Of a stretch of 64,000 nt of DNA, positions 50,453 through 58,903 are shown one piece after another. Numbering within the stretch: the stretch's first letter is position 1; each line of letters opens with the position of its first letter. The DNA lies in the NCBI RefSeq assembly GCF_036084755.1, contig NZ_CP107968.1:6642001-6706000 (forward strand). The letters are read 5' to 3'. The position numbers were made by a program, and so were the translations under genes. The DNA is from Streptomyces sp. NBC_00370. Its GTDB lineage: Bacteria; Actinomycetota; Actinomycetes; Streptomycetales; Streptomycetaceae. The notes under the pieces are model-generated. The model was not told where the DNA came from. It made no database searches and saw nothing but the letters and a program-made list of their open reading frames with translations.

Positions 50453-51822
50453 CGCCGGCGCCGCATCGGATGCCGGGCCCGCTGTTCGACGCCGTCGCCG
50501 AAGGCGGCGGCGGGGCCGAGGCGTTGCTGCTGCTCGCCCGCGCCGAGTACAGCAGACGGCTCGCCTGCGTGCACGCGATCACCGCTGCGGCGCGCGAGAT
50601 CAGCGGCGCGACCGGCCAACAGGCTCAGGAAGCCTGGGAGTTGCTGGCCGCAGCCCAGCGGGCGGCCCCCGAAGCGACGGCAGCGGTCATCGCCCACCCC
50701 TCGGCGGGCCCGGCGCTGGCCGGGCTGCTCGCCCGGGTACAGCGGGCGGGGGAGCAGGGCCCGAACCCGCCCCTGGCCGCCACGCCCCCGGCTCCTCCCG
50801 TGCACTGGCTGACCGCGATAGCCGCCGCTGCCACGGCCCGCGCCGCGCTGCCCGGCAGCGTGCGGTGGACGGCGACCGACCCCTGGGTCGCCCTGCCGTC
50901 GCTCGGCCGCGCGCACCTCCCCGGCGTCAGGGCCGGCGACAGCGCCGAACTGCGGGTGACCGCCGACGGACAGGTCAGCGTCGGCGCAGCCGGCTCGCTG
51001 CCGCTGACCGTGCCGCCCGACCCGTACACGGTGCGGGGCCGCTGGCACGGCGGGCGGATCCTGACCGGGGCCGACACCGGCGCCCCGCTGGTCCTCGGCG
51101 CCCTCGACCCCACGTGCTTCCCCGGCGCCGTACCGCAGCCGGGCGCCATCGGCGCCGACGACCTGCGCCGCTGGCGGTCGACCGCGCACGACGCGTACCG
51201 GCTGCTCCGAACCGACCACCCCGTCCCGTACGCGGAACTGACCGCAGGACCCCGGGTTCTGGTGCCGTTGACGCGCGTAGGTCCCGGCAGCGTCAGCGGC
51301 AGCAGCGCGGAGACCTTCGGCTGCGTCGCGATGTCCCTGCCGAACAGCGGCACCGGCTTCGCCGTGACCCTGACCCACGAGATGCAGCACAACAAGTTCG
51401 CCGCTCTGCTGCACCTCTTCGACCTCTTCGACACGGCCGCCCCCGAGCTGTACTACGCCCCCTGGCGCCCCGACCCGCGCCCGCTGCTCGGCCTGTTCCA
51501 CGGCGCGTACGCGCACCTGGGCGTCGCCCAGTTCTGGAACCGCCGCCGCGAAGCCGATCCGCACACCGCACAACGGGCCGCCGCACACGCCCACTTCGCC
51601 CGCTGGCGCACCGCCACCCGCGAAGCGACCACCACGATCCTGGCCTCGGGACACCTCACCCCGCTCGGCCACCACTTCGCCACGCGCATGCTGCACACGG
51701 CCGACGCCCTGTGCGCCCTCCCGGTCCCGGCCGAGGCCCGCCGCCGGGCCCTGGGGGCGGCCCGCGCCCACCGCTCGACCTGGACGGACCGCCACGGCAC
51801 GGCCGAAGTCCTGCCGGTGTGA
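50449..51822 (+). CDS. HExxH-motif RiPP-modifying protein (mod_HExxH / peptide beta-hydroxylase type)
   Basis: The 457-aa protein carries HEMQH (residues 310-314) in VTLTHEMQHNKFAAL, as in the HExxH-domain proteins found beside FxsB. These have more recently been described as 2-oxoglutarate-dependent peptide beta-hydroxylases rather than proteases. A third metal ligand is expected about 50-60 residues on; GLFHGAYAHLGVAQFW near residues 346-361 has candidates. Its ATG 50449 overlaps the fxsB stop (ATGA), so the two are made together and probably act on the same precursor. Confidence 0.82.
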   Translation: MTPAPHRMPGPLFDAVAEGGGGAEALLLLARAEYSRRLACVHAITAAAREISGATGQQAQEAWELLAAAQRAAPEATAAVIAHPSAGPALAGLLARVQRAGEQGPNPPLAATPPAPPVHWLTAIAAAATARAALPGSVRWTATDPWVALPSLGRAHLPGVRAGDSAELRVTADGQVSVGAAGSLPLTVPPDPYTVRGRWHGGRILTGADTGAPLVLGALDPTCFPGAVPQPGAIGADDLRRWRSTAHDAYRLLRTDHPVPYAELTAGPRVLVPLTRVGPGSVSGSSAETFGCVAMSLPNSGTGFAVTLTHEMQHNKFAALLHLFDLFDTAAPELYYAPWRPDPRPLLGLFHGAYAHLGVAQFWNRRREADPHTAQRAAAHAHFARWRTATREATTTILASGHLTPLGHHFATRMLHTADALCALPVPAEARRRALGAARAHRSTWTDRHGTAEVLPV

Positions 51823-51897
51823 CGGGTCCGCTGCCGCCGCTCCGTAAATGAGTGCCCGGCGAGTCGCGTCGGCAATGATGAGTACTTCCCGGTCAGG

Positions 51898-52371
51898 TCA
51901 ACGGCACTCCGCGGAGTCGTCCCGCTGGCTGTCGTTCACGCTGATGCGGACTCTGATGCGTTTTCCGACGGGTTCGCGCTGCACGTCGTAGCCCTCGCAC
52001 AGGGCAAGGACGATCTCCATACCGTGCTGGCCGATCCGGCCAGGTTCAGCCGCATATGCGAGAGGCAGCGTGGAATCGGAGTCCCACACCGTGACCTCCA
52101 GGACCGAATCGTCAAGCTTCAGCTCCAGGAGGCAGGGACCAGGCGCATATTTGCACGAGTTCGTCACCAGCTCGCTGACCACCAGCTCGGCCACACCGCT
52201 CAACCGGGAGGACAGCGGCGGCCCGGGGCCGTCGCGGAACCGGGCCAAGAAGTCAGCGGTGAAACGGCGTGCCGTCGCGATCATCCCCGGCTCGCCGTCC
52301 AGGGCGATGTTGGCCTCGCCCGAAGGCCCCGTCGCTGTACCACCAGGTGTTGCCACTTCTATCTGCTCCAC
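51898..52371 (-). CDS. HATPase_c_2 anti-sigma/serine kinase-like protein, paralogue of 37768-38214
   Basis: The 157-aa Bergerat ATPase has N-box LVVSELVTNSCKYA, VTVWDSDSTLP and GRIGQHGMEIVLALCEGYD. It starts at GTG 52371. Very similar residues to the product at 37768 show a recent duplication. A kinase of this kind would phosphorylate STAS antagonists such as those that follow. No sigma factor is adjacent. Confidence 0.85.
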   Translation of the reverse strand: MEQIEVATPGGTATGPSGEANIALDGEPGMIATARRFTADFLARFRDGPGPPLSSRLSGVAELVVSELVTNSCKYAPGPCLLELKLDDSVLEVTVWDSDSTLPLAYAAEPGRIGQHGMEIVLALCEGYDVQREPVGKRIRVRISVNDSQRDDSAECR

Positions 52372-52605
52372 GGATCCCGTCCGCTTCGTGCGATACCTGC
52401 TCGGTCAGTGCAGGTGCTGCGAACACCTGTGCACCTACCCCCGCAACCCGACCCCAGTCTTGGCTCCGCTTCTCCGAAGATGCGCGTCTGCGCCGGGCGG
52501 AGGAATCTGGAACGTGGGGAAACGTCGTCTTCCGCTGACGCCACTCCTCTCGGTCACACAGAGGGCGTCAGGGGCACCGAGTGCACTCTCTGACAAGGCA
52601 TCGTT

Positions 52606-53190
52606 ATGGATACCAGCAACAAATCGTCTCTCACTGCGGCCCTCGCGGTCGGTTACATGGCGGGCCGGACGAAGAAGGGGAAGCTGGTCCTGGCTCTTCT
52701 GTCCGTCGCTGCGGCCCGAGGCGTGGATCCCACGGCTGCGGTCGGCCAGGGAGTCGGCAAACTCACGGCCAACCCCTTGGTGGGGCAGCTCGTCGAACAG
52801 ATGCGGGGCGAACTCCTCGACGCCGGCCGCGCCGCCCTCTCGGCAACGACCAGCCGAGGCATCTCCTCCCTGACCGGCGCCCTTCAACAGCGCACCGGCT
52901 CGCTCCCGGAGAGCGAAACCGATGAGGATGAAGAACAGGACGGTGAACTGGACGAGGTAGAGGAACAGGCCGAGGAAGAGGATGACGAAGTGGAGCCTCC
53001 TCGTTCCTCCCGGCGCCGTCCGGTCAGGCGAGCTGAGAAGCCCACCGACCGGGCACCGGGACCGAAGAACCCGCCCGCCAAAAAGGCCATGGCCAGGAAG
53101 GCGGCGGACAGGAAAACGCAAGACGAGAAGGCCCGCGCGAGCCGGGCTGCACGTCAGAAGTCTCCCGCCCACAGGAGCAGGCACAGGTGA
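52606..53190 (+). CDS. Hypothetical protein with acidic and Lys/Arg-rich tail
   Basis: The 194-aa protein has an N-terminal helical part (SSLTAALAVGYMAGRTKKGKLVLALLSVAAARG) with a membrane-like stretch, then an acidic run (about residues 98-125) and a basic tail of Arg/Lys/Ala. I recall similar proteins in Streptomyces, sometimes near gas-vesicle genes and mislabelled DNA primase, but cannot confirm the link. ATG 52606 has AAGG seven bases upstream. The charged tail may bind nucleic acid or membrane; no function is assigned. Confidence 0.6.
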   Translation: MDTSNKSSLTAALAVGYMAGRTKKGKLVLALLSVAAARGVDPTAAVGQGVGKLTANPLVGQLVEQMRGELLDAGRAALSATTSRGISSLTGALQQRTGSLPESETDEDEEQDGELDEVEEQAEEEDDEVEPPRSSRRRPVRRAEKPTDRAPGPKNPPAKKAMARKAADRKTQDEKARASRAARQKSPAHRSRHR

Positions 53191-53258
53191 CTCGTGATGC
53201 CTGAAACCGGCAATTCTTGGCGCCCCCGTTCTCCCGGCACGGCAAGGTGGCGTGAATC

Positions 53259-53588
53259 TCACATGCTGTCTCTGCTGGGGCGGATGGTGAAGACGTGGTC
53301 CAGGCCGGCGATGGCGAGGATGCGCAGGGTGTCGGCGGGAACAGCGGACAAGACCGCGTCGGCGCCGGCGGCTTGGGCGTGCTGCCGTGCGGCCAGGAGG
53401 GCGGTGATGCCGGTGGAGTCGCAGAATTCCAGGTCGGACAGGTCGATGACCAGGTTCTGGCCGGGGCCCAGGACGAGGCGTTCGACGTGCTCGCGCAGGG
53501 CGGTGGCCTGGGCGTAGTCGAGTTCGCCGGCCACGTGCAGAACCGGTCCGGTGGTGGTGGTGCGGTGGGTGATGTTCAGCGGGCTCAT
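53259..53588 (-). CDS. STAS-domain anti-sigma factor antagonist
   Basis: The 109-aa protein has the RsbV-type pattern HVAGELDYAQATALREHVERLV, VIDLSDLEFCDSTGITALLAARQ, with phosphorylatable Ser58 in DSTG. It should be phosphorylated by an RsbW-like kinase and dephosphorylated by a partner phosphatase. ATG 53588 overlaps the stop of the phosphatase gene (ATGA), so its phosphatase is probably the adjacent gene product. Confidence 0.9.
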   Translation of the reverse strand: MSPLNITHRTTTTGPVLHVAGELDYAQATALREHVERLVLGPGQNLVIDLSDLEFCDSTGITALLAARQHAQAAGADAVLSAVPADTLRILAIAGLDHVFTIRPSRDSM

Positions 53589-54940
53589 GCTTGTTGCTTC
53601 GTTGCCGGGTGGGCGTTCGGATGGGTGGCGGGGACGCCGAGGGCGAGGAGGGCGGTGTCGTCGTCCAGGCCGCCGCCGAAGCTCTCCAGCAGCCCGGTCA
53701 GTGCGGTAATCATCTCTTGGGGCGTGGCGGGGGCGTGCTCGGTGGCGAAGCGTTGCAGGGCTTCGTCGCCGAAGAGGTGTTCGCGGGTGGGGCCGGTGCG
53801 GGCCTCGGTGAGGCCGTCCGTGTACAGCAGGAGGGTGTCGCCCGGGCCTAGCGTGGTCTGCGTGGTGCTGAACCGGGCGGCGGCCAGGACGCCGACGAGG
53901 AGCCCCCCGGGGGTGGGCAGATACTCGGTGCGGCCCTCGGCCCGCACCACCAGTGCCGGGGGGTGTCCGCCGGACGCAAGGCGCACAGTCGTGTGGCCGT
54001 GGTCGCCGCAGGGCTCCATAACGCCGAAGATGACGGTGCAGTAGCGGGGGTCGCCGCTGGTGGCGTACCGCTCGTGCAGGACGGAGTTCAGCGTCGTCAG
54101 GGCTGCTGCCGGCTCGGGATCGTGGAGGGCCGCGGCGCGCAGGGTGTAGCGGGTCAATGAGGTCAGGGAGGCCGCTTGGGGGCCTTTGCCGCACACGTCT
54201 CCGAGGAAGAAGGCCCACCGGCCCTTGCTCAGCGGGAACAAGTCGTAGAAGTCACCGCCCAGCCGGTCGGGGGAGGCGGTGTGGTAGTAGGCGGCTGCCT
54301 CAAGGCCCGGCACGGCAGGCAGTGCGGAGGGCACGAGGGACTGCTGAAGCACGGCGAGCGCGTCGGTCAGGCGTTCCCGGTCGGCCTCGGCCTGTCGGCG
54401 GGCCGATTCCGCCTCCGCGTGGGCGCGCTCGGCGTCGGCGCGTGCCTGCTCGGCTTCCCGACGACGGCGCAGGAGTTCCTGCTCGTAGGCGCGGCGGTCG
54501 GAGGCGTCGAAGACGGTGGTGCGGATCAGCAGCGGCTCACCCTGGCTGCTGCGCTTGACCCTGGAGGAGACCAGCACCGGCAGTCGGCGCCCGTCCGCAG
54601 CCTTCATCTCCAGGGCGACACCGCTCAGTTCGCCCTGCATACGCAGCAGCGGCGCGAAGTGTGTTTCGTGGTACATCTTCCCGCCGACGGAAAGGAGATC
54701 AGCGAAGCGGGCTCGGCCCACCACTGCCTCGCGCTCCACCCCGAGCCACTCCAGCAGCGTCGCGTTGATCTTCGCGACGGTGCCGTCCATCAGCGTCGAC
54801 AGGTAGCCGCAGGGAGCCGACTCGTAGAGATCTTCGGCGCTGTCCTCCAACAGTGCGGAGAACGCAGCACCCGTGCCCGCGGCGTCCTGGACATCTGTCG
54901 GCTCCGGTCCCTCCCCCGGCTCCTCGCCGGTGCGGCGCAT
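53585..54940 (-). CDS. rsbP: PAS-domain SpoIIE/PP2C phosphatase, RsbP-like
   Basis: The 451-aa protein has a PAS-type sensor (about residues 35-150, YESAPCGYLSTLMDGTVAKINATLLEWLGV), a coiled linker (RRRREAEQARADAERAHAEAESARRQ), and a SpoIIE phosphatase with GGDFYDLF, GDVCGKG and LYTDGLTEAR metal-site motifs. This PAS-coil-PP2C order is that of B. subtilis RsbP, which switches on the stress sigma factor under energy stress. The upstream RsbQ-like hydrolase strengthens the match. Start ATG 54940 overlaps the rsbQ stop (TGATG). Confidence 0.85.
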   Translation of the reverse strand: MRRTGEEPGEGPEPTDVQDAAGTGAAFSALLEDSAEDLYESAPCGYLSTLMDGTVAKINATLLEWLGVEREAVVGRARFADLLSVGGKMYHETHFAPLLRMQGELSGVALEMKAADGRRLPVLVSSRVKRSSQGEPLLIRTTVFDASDRRAYEQELLRRRREAEQARADAERAHAEAESARRQAEADRERLTDALAVLQQSLVPSALPAVPGLEAAAYYHTASPDRLGGDFYDLFPLSKGRWAFFLGDVCGKGPQAASLTSLTRYTLRAAALHDPEPAAALTTLNSVLHERYATSGDPRYCTVIFGVMEPCGDHGHTTVRLASGGHPPALVVRAEGRTEYLPTPGGLLVGVLAAARFSTTQTTLGPGDTLLLYTDGLTEARTGPTREHLFGDEALQRFATEHAPATPQEMITALTGLLESFGGGLDDDTALLALGVPATHPNAHPATKQQA

Positions 54941-55743
54941 CAACGCAAGGCCGCCAGAAACTCAAGGATCGCCTCGGCGGTGGCCTCCGGCGCGCTCAAC
55001 TGCGGGCAGTGCCCGGTGGCGTCAAGGGTGACCAAGCGGGAGGAGGGGATCGCGGCGTGCACATACGCGCCGACCTCGCGGGGCGCGATCATGTCCTCGG
55101 AGCACTCCAGTACCAGGGTCGGCACGCTCACGCTCTTCAGCTCCTCGCGGGTGTCGGACAAGAATGTGGTGCGGGCGAAAACGCGGGCGATGTCGGGATC
55201 GGTGGCGCAAAAGCTGTTCGTCAGTTCTTGCCCCAACTCCGGCCGGTCCGGATTGCTCATGATCACCGGAGCCATCGCGCCGGACCAGCCGAGATAGTTC
55301 GACTCCAAGGACTCCAGCAGCTCATCGATGTCCTGCACGCTGAAACCGCCCCGGTAGCCGTCGTCATCGATGTAGCGGGGCGAGGGAGCCACCATCACCA
55401 GCGCCCCGAGCCTCTCCGGCGCCGCCTGCGCGGCCAGCACCCCGACCATGGCGCTGACCGAATGGCCGACGAACACCGCTCCCCGCAGGTCCAGCTCCTC
55501 GCAGACCTCCACGGCATCTTGGGCGTAACCCCGGAGCGAGGAGTACCGCTCCTGGTCCCAGGCCGACAGATCCGAACCGCCGGAGCCGACATAGTCGAAC
55601 AGCACCACCCGGTACCGCTTTTCCAGGGCCGGCACTGCCAGCCGCCACATGTTCTGATCGCAGCCGAACCCGTGCGCCAGCACCACCACCGTCCCCTCAG
55701 GTGGGCCACTGACCGTCACGTTGTTCCTCCTGCGAATATCCAT
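54940..55743 (-). CDS. rsbQ: Alpha/beta hydrolase, RsbQ-like
   Basis: The 267-aa protein closely follows B. subtilis RsbQ (269 aa) as I remember it: NNVTVSG start, AHGFGCDQNMWR, VLFDYVGSGGSDL, nucleophile elbow FVGHSVSAMVG, APSPRYIDDDGYRGGF, FCATDPDIARVFA and GHCPQLSAPE with the catalytic His. RsbQ is needed for RsbP phosphatase activity under energy stress and likely handles a small ligand. The start is ATG 55743, although GTG 55719 has a stronger AGGAGG site; homology favours the longer form. Confidence 0.88.
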   Translation of the reverse strand: MDIRRRNNVTVSGPPEGTVVVLAHGFGCDQNMWRLAVPALEKRYRVVLFDYVGSGGSDLSAWDQERYSSLRGYAQDAVEVCEELDLRGAVFVGHSVSAMVGVLAAQAAPERLGALVMVAPSPRYIDDDGYRGGFSVQDIDELLESLESNYLGWSGAMAPVIMSNPDRPELGQELTNSFCATDPDIARVFARTTFLSDTREELKSVSVPTLVLECSEDMIAPREVGAYVHAAIPSSRLVTLDATGHCPQLSAPEATAEAILEFLAALR

Positions 55744-55931
55744 AACCAGCCGTCTTCCCCCGCGCCCTGAGAAAACCCGCGAAGCGGCCCTGACCGAGGA
55801 ATTGCCCGAAGCACTGTTACCCCGCGGGACAACCGGTCGGCAGCATCGGGACTTCTCGGGGTAAGGGACCTTGGACGACGTCCTGTCCGGAGGGCCCGGT
55901 CAGGACATGAGGGTTCTGTGAGGAGGGGCGC

Positions 55932-57773
55932 GTGGCTACGGAAGACGAGAGTGGCACAGCTGCCCTGTCCCGGGTGGAGCGGCTGCTCGCGGTACGGGAG
56001 ACGGGACTCTCAGCTGCGGCGGACGCGGACATGGAGCGGTTCGCGCGGTTGGTCGCGCGGATGGTGGGCGTGCCGGTGGCGCTGGTGTCGTTGGTGGAGG
56101 AGGACCGGCAGGTATTTCCCGGCATGGTGGGCCTGCCCGAGCCGTGGGCCACCCGGCGGCAGACTCCTCTGTCCCACTCCCTCTGCCGTCACGTTCTGTC
56201 CTCTCAGGGGTCTTTCGTTGTGGAGGATGCCCGTGAGGAGCGTTCGACGTGCGCGAGTACGGCGATTCCCCAACTCGGGGTGGTCGCCTACGCAGGTGTG
56301 CCGTTGACCGACGACGACGGCAATGTTCTGGGTGCGCTGTGTGCCGTGGACACGGTGCCACGGGCCTGGACGTCGCGTGAGGTCCAGGATCTGCGGGATC
56401 TGGCAGCGGCTTGTTCGGCGGAACTGCGGCTGCGCATCGCTTCGGCACAGGGCGCCGTGTTGCGGCGTCGTGCCGATGAACTCGCCGCCGTGGCCGGCCG
56501 GGCCCTGACGAGCGCCGAGCTGCTGCTGCGTGCGGCGGAGGATCTGACGGACACCGCAGGCTTGGAGGAGGTTCGCCTACGGGTGGGGGATCTGGTCAGT
56601 GGTGACCTCAAACCGTCCTACGTGAGCCTGCTGCTGGCCGAGAACCATGGCGGACTGCACCGTCTGCTGGACCGGTCGGCTGCGCCCTCCATGGAAGTCC
56701 TGCACGAGTACGTGCTGGCGGATGCCGACTTCCCCACGGCACGGGCTCTTCGGGAGCGGCGCATGGTCACCGTCCCCGACCGTGCTCACCTTCAGGCCGT
56801 CCACGGGCCCGCCGCTGTGGGTGTCTTCGACTCGCTCGGGCTGGGGTCGGCGGTCTGTCTGCCGCTGTTGGGAGCCCGGGGGCCGCTCGGGGTGCTTGTC
56901 CTGGGCTGGAGCACCCCGCACGAGATCGACATGACCGAAGCCTCCGTGCTCACCACAGTCGCGGGATATACCGCGCAGGCGGTGGAGCGTGCACTGTTCC
57001 TCGACGAGCGGATCGACGTCGCACACCAGCTCCAGCAGGCCATGCTCACCACGTTGCCCGACGTGCCCGGTCTTGAGCTGGCGGCGCTGTACCGCCCCGC
57101 CTCCAGCACCGACATGGTCGGTGGTGACTGGTACGACGCCTTCTCCCTGCCCAGACCGGGAAATGACGCCTCACTCGTGGACGACCTGGCGGTCACCGTC
57201 GGGGACATCACCGGCCACGACGTACAGGCCGCGACCTTGATGGGGCAGACCCGCAGCATGCTGCGCCAAGCGGCAGCCACCACGCGGGACCAGGGGCCGG
57301 CCGCTGCTATGTCCGCTCTGGAAGATGCCTGCCGCACCCTGCCCGTGGAAGTCTCCGGCACCCTGGTGCACGGCCATCTGCGTCGCGTCGGCGACGCGTG
57401 GGCTTTGACGTGGGTCAACGCCGGCCATCCGCCGCCCTTGGTGCTTCTCGCGAACGGCACGGTGTGCCGGCTCGACGAACACGGGATCCTGCTGCACCAC
57501 CGCCTCGGCCCCTTCCCCCGGCACGATCTGCAGACCGTCCTGGAACCGGGCTCCACGCTGCTGCTCTACACCGACGGCCTCATCGAACGCCCGGGCCAGG
57601 ACTTCAACACCGCTGTCGATCGCGCCGCCCATCTGCTGGCAGCAGCCGACTCGGACATCCCGCTGCCGGCACTTTTGGAACACCTCGCTGACGAGGTATG
57701 TCCCGGGGAGCCGGGTGACGACGTCGTTCTGCTCGCCGTGCGCGTCCCGCGGGCCGAGCCGTCGGATCGGTGA
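55932..57773 (+). CDS. GAF-GAF-SpoIIE (PP2C) serine phosphatase
   Basis: The 613-aa protein has a first GAF (about residues 20-170, FARLVARMVGVPVALVSLVEEDRQVF), a second GAF (about 195-355), and a PP2C domain (about 370-605) with GGDWYDAF, VGDITGHDVQAATLMGQTR, NAGHPPPL and LYTDGLIERPG. It should dephosphorylate STAS proteins in response to a GAF ligand. GTG 55932 follows AGGAGGGG. It is divergent from rsbQ. Confidence 0.9.
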   Translation: MATEDESGTAALSRVERLLAVRETGLSAAADADMERFARLVARMVGVPVALVSLVEEDRQVFPGMVGLPEPWATRRQTPLSHSLCRHVLSSQGSFVVEDAREERSTCASTAIPQLGVVAYAGVPLTDDDGNVLGALCAVDTVPRAWTSREVQDLRDLAAACSAELRLRIASAQGAVLRRRADELAAVAGRALTSAELLLRAAEDLTDTAGLEEVRLRVGDLVSGDLKPSYVSLLLAENHGGLHRLLDRSAAPSMEVLHEYVLADADFPTARALRERRMVTVPDRAHLQAVHGPAAVGVFDSLGLGSAVCLPLLGARGPLGVLVLGWSTPHEIDMTEASVLTTVAGYTAQAVERALFLDERIDVAHQLQQAMLTTLPDVPGLELAALYRPASSTDMVGGDWYDAFSLPRPGNDASLVDDLAVTVGDITGHDVQAATLMGQTRSMLRQAAATTRDQGPAAAMSALEDACRTLPVEVSGTLVHGHLRRVGDAWALTWVNAGHPPPLVLLANGTVCRLDEHGILLHHRLGPFPRHDLQTVLEPGSTLLLYTDGLIERPGQDFNTAVDRAAHLLAAADSDIPLPALLEHLADEVCPGEPGDDVVLLAVRVPRAEPSDR

Positions 57774-57862
57774 TCCGCGGTTCCCGGATGCGCTGAGGGC
57801 CATGGGACGGGGTAGGGGCATGGAGGGGCAGGCCATCCGACCTTCCCCGACGGAAGGCCCCC

Positions 57863-58252
57863 ATGAATTCATCCCCCACTTCGGCCGGCGCTTCCCACCC
57901 TCTCCGGAACCCTGAAGTGGAACGGTTCGGCGAAGCCGGGGCCCGCCACTGGGCCACGCCGACGTACCTCGTACTGGAGCTGCAAGGGGTCCTCGGCCAC
58001 CCCGTAGAGCAATACATTTCAGGAGTGATCGCCCAGGCCCGGCGCTTCGCGAAGCCCTTGGTGGTGGACGTGGCGGCGGTGACGCATCTGACCGTCGATG
58101 TGCTGGTGTTGTTCCTCAACGCCCAACCGGATCCCGGAGTCAGCTTCCAACCGCCCCTGCCGCAGGCACTCGTGAGGATCATGGAGATGACCGGCACCCA
58201 CACGGTCTTCTCCCTTCACCGATCGCCCATCGCCCCGCCCACGACCAGCTGA
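57863..58252 (+). CDS. STAS-like anti-sigma factor antagonist
   Basis: The 129-aa protein has a STAS-like fold: YLVLELQGVLGHPVEQYISGVIAQARRFAKPLVVDVAAVTHLTVDVLVLF, then ALVRIMEMTGTHTVFSL. The usual DSxG phosphosite is replaced by HLTVD, so it may not be phosphorylated in the standard way. ATG 57863 follows GGAAGGCC. It follows the GAF-phosphatase by about 90 bp. Confidence 0.75.
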   Translation: MNSSPTSAGASHPLRNPEVERFGEAGARHWATPTYLVLELQGVLGHPVEQYISGVIAQARRFAKPLVVDVAAVTHLTVDVLVLFLNAQPDPGVSFQPPLPQALVRIMEMTGTHTVFSLHRSPIAPPTTS

Positions 58253-58288
58253 GGTGAAATCCGGGCATCTGGGCGGCACCCGGGCCGC

Positions 58289-58609
58289 TCAGGTGCGGAC
58301 AGTGGCCTGGGCCTCCTCCACCGTGCCGTAGATCCGCAGAACACTCTCGGTGCCGGTCAGTGACAGCAGCCGCTCGATACCGGCGGGTACCTGCGCGATT
58401 CGCAGATCTGTCTCCTGGTGTGCGCTCAGCAGCAGGTTCAGGAAACTGGAGTCCCCGAAGGTGACGTCGCTGAGATCCAGGACAACTCCCGGCGACCGGG
58501 ACACCGTCTCCCGGATTTCCGCGGTCAGCGGGCCGGTGTTCTGGGCATCGAAATCACCGCGAGGCGCGAGTACTGGTAGCGCCGCGTGAGCGCCATCGTT
58601 CTTCGACAT
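58289..58609 (-). CDS. STAS-domain anti-sigma factor antagonist
   Basis: The 106-aa protein has APRGDFDAQNTGPLTAEIRETVSRSPGVVLDLSDVTFGDSSFLNLLL, with a GDSS phosphosite, and TGTESVLRIYGTVEEA. It resembles RsbV/RsbS-type antagonists. ATG 58609. The start overlaps the upstream edge of the HATPase remnant on the other strand. Confidence 0.85.
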   Translation of the reverse strand: MSKNDGAHAALPVLAPRGDFDAQNTGPLTAEIRETVSRSPGVVLDLSDVTFGDSSFLNLLLSAHQETDLRIAQVPAGIERLLSLTGTESVLRIYGTVEEAQATVRT

Positions 58610-58618
58610 GCGGCGATT

Positions 58619-58834
58619 ATGCCCAAGCCTGGTTCTCTTCGGACAGCCGGTGCCATCTGGGAACCGAAGGGGCGGCACGGCGGGGTGCCCGTGAACGAGG
58701 CCGTCATGGCTCTGCCGGACGCCTCGGGCGTCGGCGGGCATGGGCTGGAGATCGTCACTGCCCTGTGCGGCGGCTACCGCGTCTTCCTCACGGCGAACGG
58801 CAAACAAGTCATCGCCCAGGTGGCCCTTGGCTGA
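58619..58834 (+). pseudogene. C-terminal remnant of an HATPase (RsbW-like) gene
   Basis: The frame encodes only the last part of a Bergerat ATPase: IWEPKGRHGGVPV, GVGGHGLEIVTALCGGYRVF and a final beta-strand, as in the full-length products at 37768 and 51898. The N-box half is missing and its place is taken by the divergent STAS gene. The reading frame is intact to 58834. Confidence 0.6.
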
Positions 58835-58903
58835 GAGAGCCGGAACAGTGGCGGTTGCGGCTCCATTGCCGGTCATACGGCAAGTACCGGTAGTTTCGCC
58901 TGC

